Shown here: piece after piece, positions 44,554-54,272 of the stretch
Layout: each line of letters starts with the position of its first letter
How positions within the stretch are numbered: position 1 is the first letter of the stretch
From: Alphaproteobacteria bacterium
Lineage (GTDB): Bacteria; Pseudomonadota; Alphaproteobacteria; Rickettsiales; UBA8987
Assembly (NCBI GenBank): GCA_030429625.1
Contig: JAUIFA010000002.1
Coordinates: 310,001-374,000 of the forward strand
Direction: 5' to 3'
DNA length: 64,000 nucleotides
Notes under the pieces: generated by a model
What the model was told of the DNA's origin: nothing
The model's input: only the letters and a program-made list of their open reading frames with translations
Database searches by the model: none
Position numbers and translations under genes: made by a program

Positions 44554-45753
44554 TTAAAAATCCATTTCTGCAAAACTTTGGTACAAGGGACCAAAGACCG
44601 CAGCAATTATCCAAAACATAATAATACCCATAACAATGGTCATGGTTGGTTGTATGGTTTCAATCATTGCGCCAACCGAATCTTCAACCTCACGGTCATA
44701 GAAAAAGTTTACATTTTCTAGAGCTTCGGTCATATTACCACTATCTTCTCCAACTTTAAACATTCTTACCACCAAACCAGGAAAATTTCCAGTCGCAGCG
44801 ATGGCTCTGGTAAGAGGGCTGCCGTCAGAAACACTTCGTGCAATAAAATCAATGGCTTCTTGCATCACAGCGTTGCCCACAACACCTTTGGCTGTTTGTA
44901 AACATTCAAGAACGCCTATTCCACTACTGAACGTAATACAGAAGAAATGTGAAAAGCGTGCCAGATTGATTTTGTGGACTACGGCCCCAATAATAGGAAT
45001 TTTGAGGATAATCTTATCCATTTTGTATTTCATGGTATAGGACTTTCTGTATAAAATTCGAATGATAATGATACCAAAAATAGGTATTCCGAAGATGTAA
45101 TACCAACTTTCAACAAAAGTATGGGATGTGTCAATAAGAAGGGTAGTGTACCATGGCAGTTCAAAACCCTGCTCCTGTAGGAAGTCGGTTAGTTCTGGAA
45201 CAACTTTCATCATCATCAAAGACACAACGCATGACATAACAACAATCAGAATAATAGGTGAGGTCATAGCTTTCTTAATTTTCCGACGCAAATCAGCTGT
45301 CCATTTAAGATGATGTGCCAATTGACCAAAGGCTTCAGACATACGACCGGTTTCTTCACCCGCGGCGATCAGTCCAATAAAAACGTTATCAAACACGGAA
45401 GGTTGTCTTGCCATTGCCGCCGATAAAATTTCTCCCGCGCTGACACTTTCGTATAATTCCGTGATAACATTGCGGAAAGATTGTGATTCCACAGAATCAC
45501 GTATATCGGCTAGAGAATCAAGCAGAGGTACACCGGCTTTGTCAAGCTGCTCCATATGAATACAGAACATGATCAACTCTTTATTGGTCACCTTGCGACG
45601 GAAACTTGAAGAAGGCTTCTGCGCTCTATAATCAATAATAGTTAGTTGCTGAGCAGCCAGTCTATCTTCAAAATCAAGATCGTTTTTGGCAGTAATTTTT
45701 CCTCTAACGGTTTTTCCAGCAGGGGTTACGGCAGTATAACTATAAGCATGCAT
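44554..45753 (-). CDS. pilC: type IV pilus platform protein PilC, second copy (GspF family)
   Basis: A 399-residue polytopic protein with two GspF domains: FCIHMEQLDKAGVPLLDSLADI and ARFSHFFCITFSSGIGVLECL, followed by A-A-G-E-E-T-G-R and K-V-G-E-D-S-G-N. Three membrane helices are visible. The opening YSYTAVTPAGKTVRGKI is the typical GspF N-terminus. It lies 8 nt after the second pilB. It differs strongly from the first PilC, so it is not a recent duplicate. Confidence 0.92.
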   Translation of the reverse strand: MHAYSYTAVTPAGKTVRGKITAKNDLDFEDRLAAQQLTIIDYRAQKPSSSFRRKVTNKELIMFCIHMEQLDKAGVPLLDSLADIRDSVESQSFRNVITELYESVSAGEILSAAMARQPSVFDNVFIGLIAAGEETGRMSEAFGQLAHHLKWTADLRRKIKKAMTSPIILIVVMSCVVSLMMMKVVPELTDFLQEQGFELPWYTTLLIDTSHTFVESWYYIFGIPIFGIIIIRILYRKSYTMKYKMDKIILKIPIIGAVVHKINLARFSHFFCITFSSGIGVLECLQTAKGVVGNAVMQEAIDFIARSVSDGSPLTRAIAATGNFPGLVVRMFKVGEDSGNMTEALENVNFFYDREVEDSVGAMIETIQPTMTIVMGIIMFWIIAAVFGPLYQSFAEMDF

Positions 45754-45761
45754 ATCGTAAT

Positions 45762-47768
45762 CTACATCCTATCCGTCATGTTAATAGTTCTAATGAGTTC
45801 ATTTAAATCCACTAGGCCGGCAAGGGCTTTAGAAATTCCATCGTCTGCCATGGATTTAAAATCATTCTTTTCCAAATGTCTCATCATTTCACCGCGAGTG
45901 GCTTCATTGGCGATGAGCTCATTAAGATTCTCATCCACAAGAATAATTTCTGAGATTGCCACACGCCCTTTGTAACCAGTATGCGCGCATTTATCACACC
46001 CAACTTTATGGAAAAGTTTTGGAGGATTCTTAACATCCAGGTCGTAGACTTTTATCTCTTCTTCTGTGGCAGCTTCTTCCACTTTACATTCAGAACAAAG
46101 TTTTCTGGCAAGACGCTGCGCGATACAGGCAATGATGGAGCCAGAGAGCATGCGTGAATTTACGCCAATATCAATAAATCGTGGAATAGCACCCAGTGCG
46201 TCGTTGGTGTGTAGGGAGGTAAATACTTGGTGACCTGTCATCGCGGCACGAAGTGCCATAGTCGCAGTTTCTTCATCACGCACCTCACCAATAAAAATTA
46301 CATCCGGATCTTGCCGCATGATGGATTTAATCCCACCAATAAAGTCCATACCTGTTCCAGACTTAATGTTGGACTGGCGAATCATAGGCAGCTGATACTC
46401 CACCGGATCCTCCAAAGTCATGATATTAATGTCGGGCTTGTTAATGAAATTCAGTATAGAATAGAGTGTTGTCGTTTTACCGGAGCCTGTGGGCCCAGTC
46501 ACCACAATAATCCCTTCTGGTGATTTTAAAGCCTTGGTCAAAGTTTTTACATTTTCTTCGGAAAAACCAAGTGCGTCCATTGGTAACAAGGCTTTAGCCT
46601 TATCCAAAATACGCATCACAATGTTTTCACCGTAAATAGTAGGCTGGGTTGCTACACGGAAATCAATATGTCTGCCGAGAACATTGATGCTGATACGTCC
46701 ATCCTGAGGATTTCGTGATTCGGTGATGTTGATGTCTGACATAATTTTAATACGCACGACAATGGCCATCCAGTAATCGCGGTGGAAACTTCTTACCAAA
46801 CGGAGCTTGCCGTCAATACGGTAACGCAGGCGGACAAAAGAATCTTCCGGTTCAAAGTGAATATCAGAAGCACCAAGGCGAATCGCATCCACCAACAGGG
46901 CATCAATCAATCGTACGGTAGGGTTTGTGTATGAGTTGTCATCGTTGCGGCTTAACGAGTCCATATCGTCAAGGTCTATGCCCTCAATTTCACGCAGAAT
47001 ACCATCAATCGACAATTCGTATTCGTAATAATTCTCAATAATCTCAGCAAGATCAGCAGGACTGCAATGGATGGGTACCATTTTGAAGCGACGTGGAAAA
47101 TAACGCTGGATTCTGTCCAAGGCCAATACGTTGTAAATATCGGTCATCGCGATGTAGACACTGTCACCATCAAGCAATATCGGTACCGCATTGTAGCGTT
47201 GAGCCACGTCCTTGGGCACCTGTTTGATTAAGTTGGGGTCAATGATGGTACTTTTTGGGTCAAATTGTTGAATGTCAGTATTTTCTGTCAACACTTCGCC
47301 AAGGGCACTTTCCGTGATAAATCCCATTTCAACAAGGATGGCACCTATCATAATAGATTCTTTGCTATCACGTTGTATTTTAAGGGCAATATCAAGCTGA
47401 TCTTCCGAAATCAGACCTTTTGCGATGAGCGTCTGTCCAATGGGTGCACGTGAGGAAATATGCTCTAAGTCTTTTTCAGAAGACAAGTCGCTTGACTTAC
47501 GTTTTTCAACATCTGTGGCAGAATCAGACAGGATAACGTCTCTGCCTTCGGTAGTTTCCTTGGAAGACTTGCCATTTTTCTTTGAGTCTTCGTTCTCTAC
47601 AGGAACAAGATCCGTCCCAGTTGTAGGCTCATCATTGTCGTTTTCTTCTTTTGCATGGCTAAGGATTTCTTCTTCAATGCTTTCTTCCATGTTGTTGGCG
47701 GCTGCCTGTTGCTCTTCCAGCATAGCCTGAACAGGATCTATATACTTATTATCACTTTTTTCTGGCAC
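45762..47768 (-). CDS. pilB: type IV pilus extension ATPase PilB, second copy (GspE/MshE family)
   Basis: A 668-residue motor. An acidic tail of about 105 residues precedes an MshEN domain pair (IGQTLIAKGLISEDQLDIAL ... IGAILVEMGFITESALGEVL), the fold that binds cyclic-di-GMP in MshE. Then come GASDIHFEPED, Walker A G-P-T-G-S-G-K-T-T near residue 427, Walker B DVIFIGEVRD, His box MTGHQVFTSLHTND, and zinc cysteines (CSEC, CDKC). First gene of the minus-strand second pilus operon, with its promoter at 47808-47828. AAGGAAGG precedes the start. Confidence 0.93.
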   Translation of the reverse strand: MPEKSDNKYIDPVQAMLEEQQAAANNMEESIEEEILSHAKEENDNDEPTTGTDLVPVENEDSKKNGKSSKETTEGRDVILSDSATDVEKRKSSDLSSEKDLEHISSRAPIGQTLIAKGLISEDQLDIALKIQRDSKESIMIGAILVEMGFITESALGEVLTENTDIQQFDPKSTIIDPNLIKQVPKDVAQRYNAVPILLDGDSVYIAMTDIYNVLALDRIQRYFPRRFKMVPIHCSPADLAEIIENYYEYELSIDGILREIEGIDLDDMDSLSRNDDNSYTNPTVRLIDALLVDAIRLGASDIHFEPEDSFVRLRYRIDGKLRLVRSFHRDYWMAIVVRIKIMSDINITESRNPQDGRISINVLGRHIDFRVATQPTIYGENIVMRILDKAKALLPMDALGFSEENVKTLTKALKSPEGIIVVTGPTGSGKTTTLYSILNFINKPDINIMTLEDPVEYQLPMIRQSNIKSGTGMDFIGGIKSIMRQDPDVIFIGEVRDEETATMALRAAMTGHQVFTSLHTNDALGAIPRFIDIGVNSRMLSGSIIACIAQRLARKLCSECKVEEAATEEEIKVYDLDVKNPPKLFHKVGCDKCAHTGYKGRVAISEIILVDENLNELIANEATRGEMMRHLEKNDFKSMADDGISKALAGLVDLNELIRTINMTDRM

Positions 47769-47807
47769 AGGGCACCCTTCCTTTGCTACTTACCAACATA
47801 GATAATG

Positions 47808-47828
47808 CAGTATAACATTTTCAAACAA
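47808..47828 (-). promoter_or_regulatory. extended -10 promoter of the second pilus operon
   Basis: Read on the minus strand, TTGTTTGAA is followed by ATGTTATACTG. The last 11 bases are identical to the element at 7283-7293 before the first pilus operon, and TTGTT-GAA is at nearly the same distance. TG-T-TATACT is an extended -10. The shared upstream bases may be a regulator site common to both operons. Confidence 0.6.
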
Positions 47829-47886
47829 AAGTTAAACCTTTGTTTTAATGTAAGGGTAAATTTTTATACTTTTTTCTTGGTGGTGG

Positions 47887-49440
47887 CTATTCCCACTCAA
47901 TGGTGCCGGGTGGTTTGGAGGTAATATCGTAAACTACACGGTTTATGCCGCGCACCTGATTGATAATTCGGTTGCAGATTTTGCTAAGGAAATCATGTTC
48001 GAACGGGTAATAATCTGCTGTCATTCCGTCGGTGGAGGTCACGGCTCTTAGGGCGGCAACATATTCATAGGTTCGGCTGTCACCCATGACCCCAACGCTT
48101 TTTACAGGAAGAAGAACTGTAAAAGCCTGCCATATTTCGTCGTACAGTCCAGCTTTTTTTATCTCATCAATGTAGATGGCGTCGGCTTCTTGCAGAATAG
48201 ATATTTTTTCAGGAGTCACTTCACCAGGGATACGAATAGCCAGACCAGGGCCGGGGAATGGGTGGCGTTTTACCATGTCTTCTTTTAAACCAAGTTCGCG
48301 GCCAAGTGCCCGAACCTCATCCTTAAACAATTCTCTGACAGGCTCAACCAGATCCATTTCCATACGTTCGGGTAGGCCGCCAACGTTATGGTGAGATTTG
48401 ATGGTAACGGCTGCAGTGCCATGTACAGAAACTGATTCTATCACGTCGGGGTAGAGCGTGCCTTGGGCTAAAAATTTAGCACCACCCACACGCTTTGCCT
48501 CTTTTTCAAAAATATCAATAAAAGTTGAACCAATGATTTTTCGCTTTTTCTCTGGTTCAAACACACCATCGAGCTTGTTTAAGAAGGTTTGTCTTGCATC
48601 GACCATTTTTAGAGGAATGTGAAAATCGGAAAACAGATCTTTGACTTGTTCGGCTTCATTTTTACGCAAAAGTCCATGGTCAACAAAAATACAGGTGAGT
48701 TGATTTCCGATGGCTTTATGTAAAAGTGCGGCCACTACGGTCGAATCCACTCCGCCACTGACTCCAGCAATAACGTTATTACCACCAACTTGTTTGCGCA
48801 CTTTCTCAATTTCCATTTCTAGGAAGTTGTGCATGTTCCAATCACGGCTGCAGCCAGCGATTTTATGCACAAAATTGCTTAAGAACTCTGTCCCCTCTGG
48901 AGTATGAACCACTTCGGGATGAAACTGTGTGCCATATAATTTCTTCTCTTCATTGGCAATGACAGCAAATTCACAACTTTCAGTACTGGCCAGAGTGGTA
49001 AATCCCTCAGGAAGCTGTATTATTTTATCCCCGTGGCTCATCCACACCTGATGCTGTACAGATTGGCTTTCGTGGACTACCCACGATTCTGGTAGAAGAG
49101 GGGAGTTTTCTTTCGCATGTATGAAGGCGCGCCCAAACTCACGATGGTCTGAAGCTTCAACTTTCCCGCCTAACTTTTTGCACATAAGTTGCTGGCCATA
49201 ACAAATACCTAAAATAGGTAATCCAAGGTCAAAAATAGTTGAGTCTACGTCAGGAGATTTTTTATCATGTACAGAGGAAGGGCCACCGGAAAGGATAATA
49301 GCCTTAGCACTAAATTTCTTTATGTCGTTTAAACTAATAGTGTAGGGACGGATTTCACAATACACATTGGCTTCACGAATTCTACGGGCAATAAGCTGTG
49401 TTACTTGTGAGCCAAAATCAATAATGAGTACTTTATCCAT
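47887..49440 (-). CDS. guaA: GMP synthase (glutamine-hydrolysing)
   Basis: Converts XMP to GMP with glutamine and ATP. The 517-residue enzyme has the class I glutaminase ([18 protein letters not shown] with the catalytic Cys, GTQFHPEV with the His), the PP-loop ATP site [14 protein letters not shown], and the dimerisation end [27 protein letters not shown]. Full length and intact. Confidence 0.97.
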   Translation of the reverse strand: MDKVLIIDFGSQVTQLIARRIREANVYCEIRPYTISLNDIKKFSAKAIILSGGPSSVHDKKSPDVDSTIFDLGLPILGICYGQQLMCKKLGGKVEASDHREFGRAFIHAKENSPLLPESWVVHESQSVQHQVWMSHGDKIIQLPEGFTTLASTESCEFAVIANEEKKLYGTQFHPEVVHTPEGTEFLSNFVHKIAGCSRDWNMHNFLEMEIEKVRKQVGGNNVIAGVSGGVDSTVVAALLHKAIGNQLTCIFVDHGLLRKNEAEQVKDLFSDFHIPLKMVDARQTFLNKLDGVFEPEKKRKIIGSTFIDIFEKEAKRVGGAKFLAQGTLYPDVIESVSVHGTAAVTIKSHHNVGGLPERMEMDLVEPVRELFKDEVRALGRELGLKEDMVKRHPFPGPGLAIRIPGEVTPEKISILQEADAIYIDEIKKAGLYDEIWQAFTVLLPVKSVGVMGDSRTYEYVAALRAVTSTDGMTADYYPFEHDFLSKICNRIINQVRGINRVVYDITSKPPGTIEWE

Positions 49441-49518
49441 CTACTGCATTCCACGTGATAATTTAGATGTCGCAAACATAGTGATATTCGCAATAAAATA
49501 AAGATATTTTTATAATTT

Positions 49519-50211
49519 TTACGATTTGCCTTTAAAGCCCGTGGCCACCACAAACATTTCGGCAGAGTCGCTTCGGCTTGCGCCGGGTTTAAAATGTTTG
49601 ACTTGTTTAAAATGTTTTTGCATTTTTTTTAGCAAATCGTTTTCTGCTCCTCCGCGCAACACTTTTGCGACAAATTTTCCTTCAGGTTTTAACCAGTCGA
49701 TGGCAAAGTCTAGCGCCAATTCACATAGGGTCATGATACGGATATGATCTGTCTGTTCATGCCCGCATGCGGCAGCGGCCATGTCGCTCATCACAATGTC
49801 TGCTTTTCCTTCCATTGTGGCCTCAAGCTGTTTAAGAGATTCCTGATCTTCAAAATCTCCAATGATAAATTCTGCACCCTCAATTGGTTCCATTTCCTGT
49901 AAATCAATGCCAATAATTTTGGCCTGTTTACCCAATCTTCTCACCGCAACTTGTGTCCAGCTGCCCGGCGCACAGCCCAGATCTACCACGTAGGATACAG
50001 ACTGGTTAAACAGGTTAAATTTATCGTCAATGTCTGTAATTTTAAAGGCAGCACGTGAGCGATAACCCTCATCTTTGGCACGGCGTACATACGGATCATT
50101 TAATTGCCGCTGTAGCCATTGGGTAGAAGATTTCTTGCGCCCTTTTGCAGTTTTAACGCGCACATGTTGCCCACGTCGCCCGCCTTTTAAGTCATCATTG
50201 TCTTTGCTCAC
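49519..50211 (-). CDS. rlmE: 23S rRNA (uridine-2'-O-)-methyltransferase RlmE
   Basis: FtsJ-family enzyme that methylates U2552 of 23S rRNA. SRAAFKITDIDDKF holds the first catalytic Lys. VVDLGCAPGSWTQVAVR is the SAM site, VMSDMAAAACGH the catalytic Asp, and KFVAKVLRGG the second Lys. An N-terminal basic stretch (GGRRGQHVRVKTAKGRKKSS) probably aids rRNA binding. Length 230. It lies 15 nt downstream of the GST gene. Confidence 0.95.
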   Translation of the reverse strand: MSKDNDDLKGGRRGQHVRVKTAKGRKKSSTQWLQRQLNDPYVRRAKDEGYRSRAAFKITDIDDKFNLFNQSVSYVVDLGCAPGSWTQVAVRRLGKQAKIIGIDLQEMEPIEGAEFIIGDFEDQESLKQLEATMEGKADIVMSDMAAAACGHEQTDHIRIMTLCELALDFAIDWLKPEGKFVAKVLRGGAENDLLKKMQKHFKQVKHFKPGASRSDSAEMFVVATGFKGKS

Positions 50212-50226
50212 GTTTAAAGCTCCGGC

Positions 50227-50895
50227 TTAAAAATCTAGATTTGTGTAATGTTTTGGTGGTGTGAAACCAGGCAAATTGTCATTTAAAAGAGGGCGGAAGC
50301 TTGGTCGAGATTTGATCAAGGCGTACCATTCTTTTACTTCTTTACTGTGTTCCCATGGGACTTCAGATAAATAATCGAGTACAGAAATCTGACTGGCTGC
50401 TGAGATATCTGCAATGGAAAAATTATCACCGGCGAGCCATTTTCTGTGTTTGACAAGATAGGCGATGTAATCAAAATGATAGCTGATATTTGAACGTGCG
50501 GCTCTTAAAGAGTCTGAAGAAGGGGAACCACGCCCCTTGAAGTGTTTGATCACTTTTTCGTCCAATACATATTTGGTTACTTCGTAGTAGAATTTGTTGT
50601 TAAACCAACTACTTAGCCTGCGTGCCTCGGCACGTTCAATAATGGTTTTACCCAGCAAAGGATATTCAGGATATTTTTCCTCAAGATATTCCGTGATGGC
50701 AGTACTGTCAGAAAAAAGACCAATGCTCGGCTCTGTCAAAACCGGCACTTGTGCTGCGGGGTTCATCGCCAGAAATTCACGTCTACGCTCCCAATATCGT
50801 TCGTTTATAAGTTCAAATTCAAGATGCTTCTCGCTCAACACAATTCTAACTTTCCTTGAAAAGGGAGATAATTTAAAATGGTATAATGTACGCAT
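50227..50895 (-). CDS. glutathione S-transferase family protein
   Basis: A 222-residue GST-fold protein. The thioredoxin-like N-domain begins MRTLYHFKLSPFSRKVRIVL with a Ser in the catalytic turn. The glutathione contacts QVPVLTE and SDSTAITEYLE follow. The helical C-domain has the N-capping motif FSIADISAASQISVLDYL. The substrate cannot be told. The 135-nt gap upstream holds a small AAATAAG/CTTATTT hairpin (50975-50994) and nothing else recognised. Confidence 0.9.
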   Translation of the reverse strand: MRTLYHFKLSPFSRKVRIVLSEKHLEFELINERYWERRREFLAMNPAAQVPVLTEPSIGLFSDSTAITEYLEEKYPEYPLLGKTIIERAEARRLSSWFNNKFYYEVTKYVLDEKVIKHFKGRGSPSSDSLRAARSNISYHFDYIAYLVKHRKWLAGDNFSIADISAASQISVLDYLSEVPWEHSKEVKEWYALIKSRPSFRPLLNDNLPGFTPPKHYTNLDF

Positions 50896-51030
50896 GCAAA
50901 CTCAAAAATAAGCGGGTTGTCAATCTTTTACAAAAAGCAGAATATAACGAAAAACTCATCTTGCCACAAGTGGTAAATAAGGTGTTGCTTATTTATAAAT
51001 AGGCAAACCAATTAATGCGATAAAAGGTTA

Positions 51031-51480
51031 TTATGCCGATTTTTTATCGACTTCCAGATGCTGAGCGCAAATTTTGGCAAAATCAACAGGATTAATCATA
51101 AAGGGAGCAAACCCACCCGAAGCAATAGAGTCACTGACCAATTTGCGTGCGTAGGGAAAGAGAAGATTTGGGCAATAGAGGAACAATAGTTGGCGCAATT
51201 CCTCTTCATTTTCAACTTCGTTGATGGTGAACATGCCGCTATAGACAAGGTCTGAGGTAAATACCGTGTCCTTTTCTCGCGTGGCATGAACACGAATGAT
51301 GAGATCCACCTCATAAATGTTTTTGCCAACAGCGTGTGCGTTGACATCAATACCCACCTCAACGTCCATTTTCTCCTTCGTGCCGATGAGGCTTTTGGGG
51401 GCGTCAGGGCTGTTGAAAGACGACGACTTTACATATTGTGCGTTGACTTCTATGGGAGCTTTTTCTTTAGATTTAGGCAT
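51031..51480 (-). CDS. secB: protein-export chaperone SecB
   Basis: Tetrameric chaperone that keeps precursors unfolded and delivers them to SecA. APIEVNAQYVKSSSFNSPDAP at the start, DLVYSGMFTI, and LLFLYCPNLLFPYARKLVSDSIASGGFAPFMINPVDF are SecB hallmarks. ATG 51480 (MPKSKEK) with GGAA 8 nt upstream is preferred over 51516, which lies inside the preceding gene. Directly downstream of a predicted outer-membrane protein gene, a plausible client. Confidence 0.95.
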   Translation of the reverse strand: MPKSKEKAPIEVNAQYVKSSSFNSPDAPKSLIGTKEKMDVEVGIDVNAHAVGKNIYEVDLIIRVHATREKDTVFTSDLVYSGMFTINEVENEEELRQLLFLYCPNLLFPYARKLVSDSIASGGFAPFMINPVDFAKICAQHLEVDKKSA

Positions 51481-51499
51481 TGCGGTTTTCCAGAAAGTT

Positions 51500-52129
51500 T
51501 TATTTACCAAGGCCAAATGTGGTGGTTAAGGCAAGTCGTTGATCTTTTCCATCCTTTAAACCGTCACTAAATGTACCTCTATATTCAGCGCCAACGTCCC
51601 AGTTTTCAGTAATATTATGGCGAATGCCTGCATTTACTTCATTAATTCCACCACTTCCTCTTTCGTCAAAGATATGGTTGATAGGATGGCGATACCCTGC
51701 TGATAGTGTAAAGTTCTTTGATTCTTTTTCCCAGTCAATGCCAATTTCTATGCCACGCCAAGCGTTGATATCCAGCATTAAGCCAACTTCATTGTTATGA
51801 GAATTGACAATTAGTGCGCGTACGCCGGCTTCCAACAAGTCTTTATCGCCACTGATTTGGGCAGTCACAAAATAATCATCTCCCAAATCCCATGTGTTTC
51901 TCAGTGTGTAAGGGATGTCACCATTGCGCGTATTGTCACTAGAAGCAACAATGTAATTAATTCCTAGTTCGTAATTGTTGTTTTCCAGATGTTTATTAAC
52001 ATCCTCAGTGGTTAAGGCTTGCGCCGCACGAGGAGCGATCACTGCCCCGCCAACAGCCGTCATCACTGCTAGTGCGATGCCACGTACACAGTGACCAAAA
52101 GATTCGTTTATATCGCTTATCATGCTCAT
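51500..52129 (-). CDS. predicted outer-membrane beta-barrel protein (209 aa)
   Basis: No named family recognised. The N-terminus has a long lead and a hydrophobic signal ending in an A-x-A site near residue 38 (APRAAQA). The rest alternates hydrophobic and polar residues in short strands (YELGINYIVASS, EVGLMLDINAWRGIEIGIDW, NFTLSAGYRHPI, WDVGAEYRGTF) and ends with strand RLALTTTFGLGK. This is the pattern of an 8-10-strand barrel, although the final residue is Lys rather than an aromatic. Its stop is 20 nt before the secB start. Confidence 0.65.
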   Translation of the reverse strand: MSMISDINESFGHCVRGIALAVMTAVGGAVIAPRAAQALTTEDVNKHLENNNYELGINYIVASSDNTRNGDIPYTLRNTWDLGDDYFVTAQISGDKDLLEAGVRALIVNSHNNEVGLMLDINAWRGIEIGIDWEKESKNFTLSAGYRHPINHIFDERGSGGINEVNAGIRHNITENWDVGAEYRGTFSDGLKDGKDQRLALTTTFGLGK

Positions 52130-52205
52130 AATTTCAATTCCTAGACTTTTAAACTTACAACAAGCATATTCTAGCAGCCAATGGTTAAATAAACGTTAAC
52201 GTTTC

Positions 52206-52856
52206 TTAATTAAAAAACCAATAAAGAAACAATAGGATAAAGACAGCAATCGCCATATAGGTTTGGCGACGGAATTTTGTCTCTTTTGCCTGAGGATCTT
52301 CCGGTTTGGTATAGATTACCATGGTTTTAGAAATTAAGTCGTGCCAGCCACGTGATTCTTTATTAAAGCCAATCCAGAAAAAGCCAAGCATAAAAAACAA
52401 ACCACTTACATAATAACCCATATAGCGTAGAATGAACTGATGGAGTTTGGGTTTTTTGAAGGTGGTGGCATCGACGATGCGCATGGAAGTAAAAAATTTC
52501 CCCGGAGTGGTAGAAAAATTGTGCCACAACAAAATTAAGACAAACCCAACAACCATAAAAATGATGGCAGTGTTGGTTAAGAAGTCTTCCAAACCACCAA
52601 GGCGTACCCATTCATTAAAAACTATTTTTCCTAACTGCCATATGGAGATAACCTTATTATCAGCATCTTCAATGGCCTGTTGAACTTTCTGTGGATGCTC
52701 GTAGGGTAATGTGCTGGTGTGAGGAATGAACTGTAAAATTGGGATAAGCAATAAAAAATCAATTAAAGCAGCATTTAGTCTGTCTTTAAATGAGGTGTGG
52801 CGGATAGGAAAATCCTCTCCAGGAATTAACCTCTTTTGTTCTATCTCTTCGTCCAT
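52206..52856 (-). CDS. RDD-family membrane protein
   Basis: A 216-residue inner-membrane protein. The RDD signature is present in the first helix region (FKDRLNAALIDFLLLIPIL, with the conserved Arg and Asp). A second helix lies near residues 90-108, a third at about 145-165 (MGYYVSGLFFMLGFFWIGFN), and a last one at the C-terminus (MAIAVFILLFLYWFF). The tail of the domain, R-G-W-H-D-L-I-S-K-T, is typical. The function of this family is poorly defined. It follows bioD by 1 nt. Confidence 0.85.
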   Translation of the reverse strand: MDEEIEQKRLIPGEDFPIRHTSFKDRLNAALIDFLLLIPILQFIPHTSTLPYEHPQKVQQAIEDADNKVISIWQLGKIVFNEWVRLGGLEDFLTNTAIIFMVVGFVLILLWHNFSTTPGKFFTSMRIVDATTFKKPKLHQFILRYMGYYVSGLFFMLGFFWIGFNKESRGWHDLISKTMVIYTKPEDPQAKETKFRRQTYMAIAVFILLFLYWFFN

Positions 52857-52857
52857 A

Positions 52858-53514
52858 CTACGCCAATATTTCTTTTATTGTGTTTTCTAAAAGGGTGTAT
52901 CTTTCTTTGCGTTCAAGTATTATAATAGGGTGTTGCGTATGGTTTTGTAAACTAGTTTTCATCTGATCCAGATCAACCTCTTTTTCTAATTCATTTATCA
53001 CTATAGATATCTGATTTATTCCAATGTTATTTAAAGAATTTATTGCTGTAAGTGTATGGCTTATTGCGCCAAGGTAGCTGCCGGTCACTACTATAGTTTT
53101 TATATCTATTTCTTTGATTAAATCTGCAATAGTATGTTGATTTGTCACGGGAACCATTACCCCACCAACACCTTCAATTAACAGAAAATCATGTTTTTTT
53201 TGTGTGTTACAAAATTCAATTACCTCTGCAAAGTTAATAGTGCGGTTTTCCATCCGCGCGGCCATGTCAGGCGAGAGCGGTTCTTTAAACCGCCAAGGGC
53301 TGATATTTTCAATATTCTCCTGATTAATAGGCAGGTTCAGGCTACGCAAAATCTCAAACGTATCATTAGTAGGGTCGTTTTCGTCCCATCCGCTGATGAT
53401 GGGTTTGAGGGCATGCACGTCTTTTTCCGCCGCTTTAAGAGAACGGCACAGCAGGGTGGTAAGATAGGTTTTACCAATATCGGTGCCGGTGGCGGTAATA
53501 AAATAGGCACTCAT
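52858..53514 (-). CDS. bioD: dethiobiotin synthetase
   Basis: Closes the ureido ring of biotin: diaminopelargonate plus CO2 and ATP to dethiobiotin. ITATGTDIGKTYLTTLL is the P-loop. KPIISGWD and LLIEGVGGVMVPV are the substrate and Mg sites. ATG 53514 overlaps the bioC stop by 4 nt (ATGA) and gives 218 residues; the longer frame from 53550 is inside bioC. Confidence 0.95.
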   Translation of the reverse strand: MSAYFITATGTDIGKTYLTTLLCRSLKAAEKDVHALKPIISGWDENDPTNDTFEILRSLNLPINQENIENISPWRFKEPLSPDMAARMENRTINFAEVIEFCNTQKKHDFLLIEGVGGVMVPVTNQHTIADLIKEIDIKTIVVTGSYLGAISHTLTAINSLNNIGINQISIVINELEKEVDLDQMKTSLQNHTQHPIIILERKERYTLLENTIKEILA

Positions 53515-54272
53515 GATGGCTTCCTCATAACAAGATAAATAATCTCCCAACTGGCATAAACCCCGTCATCGCGCACAAATTTATGGTTGTAGCTATGTTC
53601 CAGCGCCTGCCAGGTGGATTTTGTCAAGGCGTGGTTTCGGTCGACCATTTTGTTACTGGCACCGATATGTTTGATGGTTTTTAGCAAGTGGTGCAGATTG
53701 TCATAAGAGCGGCGTAGGAGATGTTTTTCTGTATGCGTGATGGTAAATCCGGTTTCTGAGGCCACTGCAATAAGCGTGCTTCTGGGCAGGAAAGGGCTAA
53801 CATGCGTTGAGCCGTCAATTGTACGAAAAACTTGCTTGAGTTCTTTGAGCGTGGGTGGACCAAGAGTAGCAATCACGGCTATGCCATCGGGTTCTAATAC
53901 ACGGAAAATTTCAGCTAGCGCCCGTTTTGGGTTGGTGGACCATTGCAGACACAAAGAGGAAGTCAGGGCAGAGAAACTACGATTGGGAAAAGGTAAGTAG
54001 TGCATGTCGCTGTTGACGGCAGGAGCCAATGACTGAGCATGTTCACACATGTGGTAGGCCAGATCACTTTGTATCATGCGTGAAGCAAAATGTTGGGCAA
54101 TGTAACCCGTGCCGCATCCCACATCAAGAATATTGCCCTCTTCAGGAAAATATTCTTGGCTAAATTCGATGACTCTGTCTGCCACATGCCTTTGTAAGTG
54201 GGCATATTGGTCATAAGTGGCAGCGGCTTTCTCAAAATCAGCCTTGATGAGTTTTTGGTTAAAGATACTCAT
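53511..54272 (-). CDS. bioC: malonyl-ACP O-methyltransferase BioC
   Basis: Methylates malonyl-ACP so that fatty acid synthase can build the pimeloyl chain of biotin. A 253-residue SAM methyltransferase with ILDVGCGTGYIAQHF, LPFPNRSFSALTSSLCLQW and an N-terminal FEKAAATYDQYAHLQ typical of BioC. No bioH-type esterase is beside it, so the demethylating partner is elsewhere. It overlaps bioF by one base. Confidence 0.93.
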   Translation of the reverse strand: MSIFNQKLIKADFEKAAATYDQYAHLQRHVADRVIEFSQEYFPEEGNILDVGCGTGYIAQHFASRMIQSDLAYHMCEHAQSLAPAVNSDMHYLPFPNRSFSALTSSLCLQWSTNPKRALAEIFRVLEPDGIAVIATLGPPTLKELKQVFRTIDGSTHVSPFLPRSTLIAVASETGFTITHTEKHLLRRSYDNLHHLLKTIKHIGASNKMVDRNHALTKSTWQALEHSYNHKFVRDDGVYASWEIIYLVMRKPS

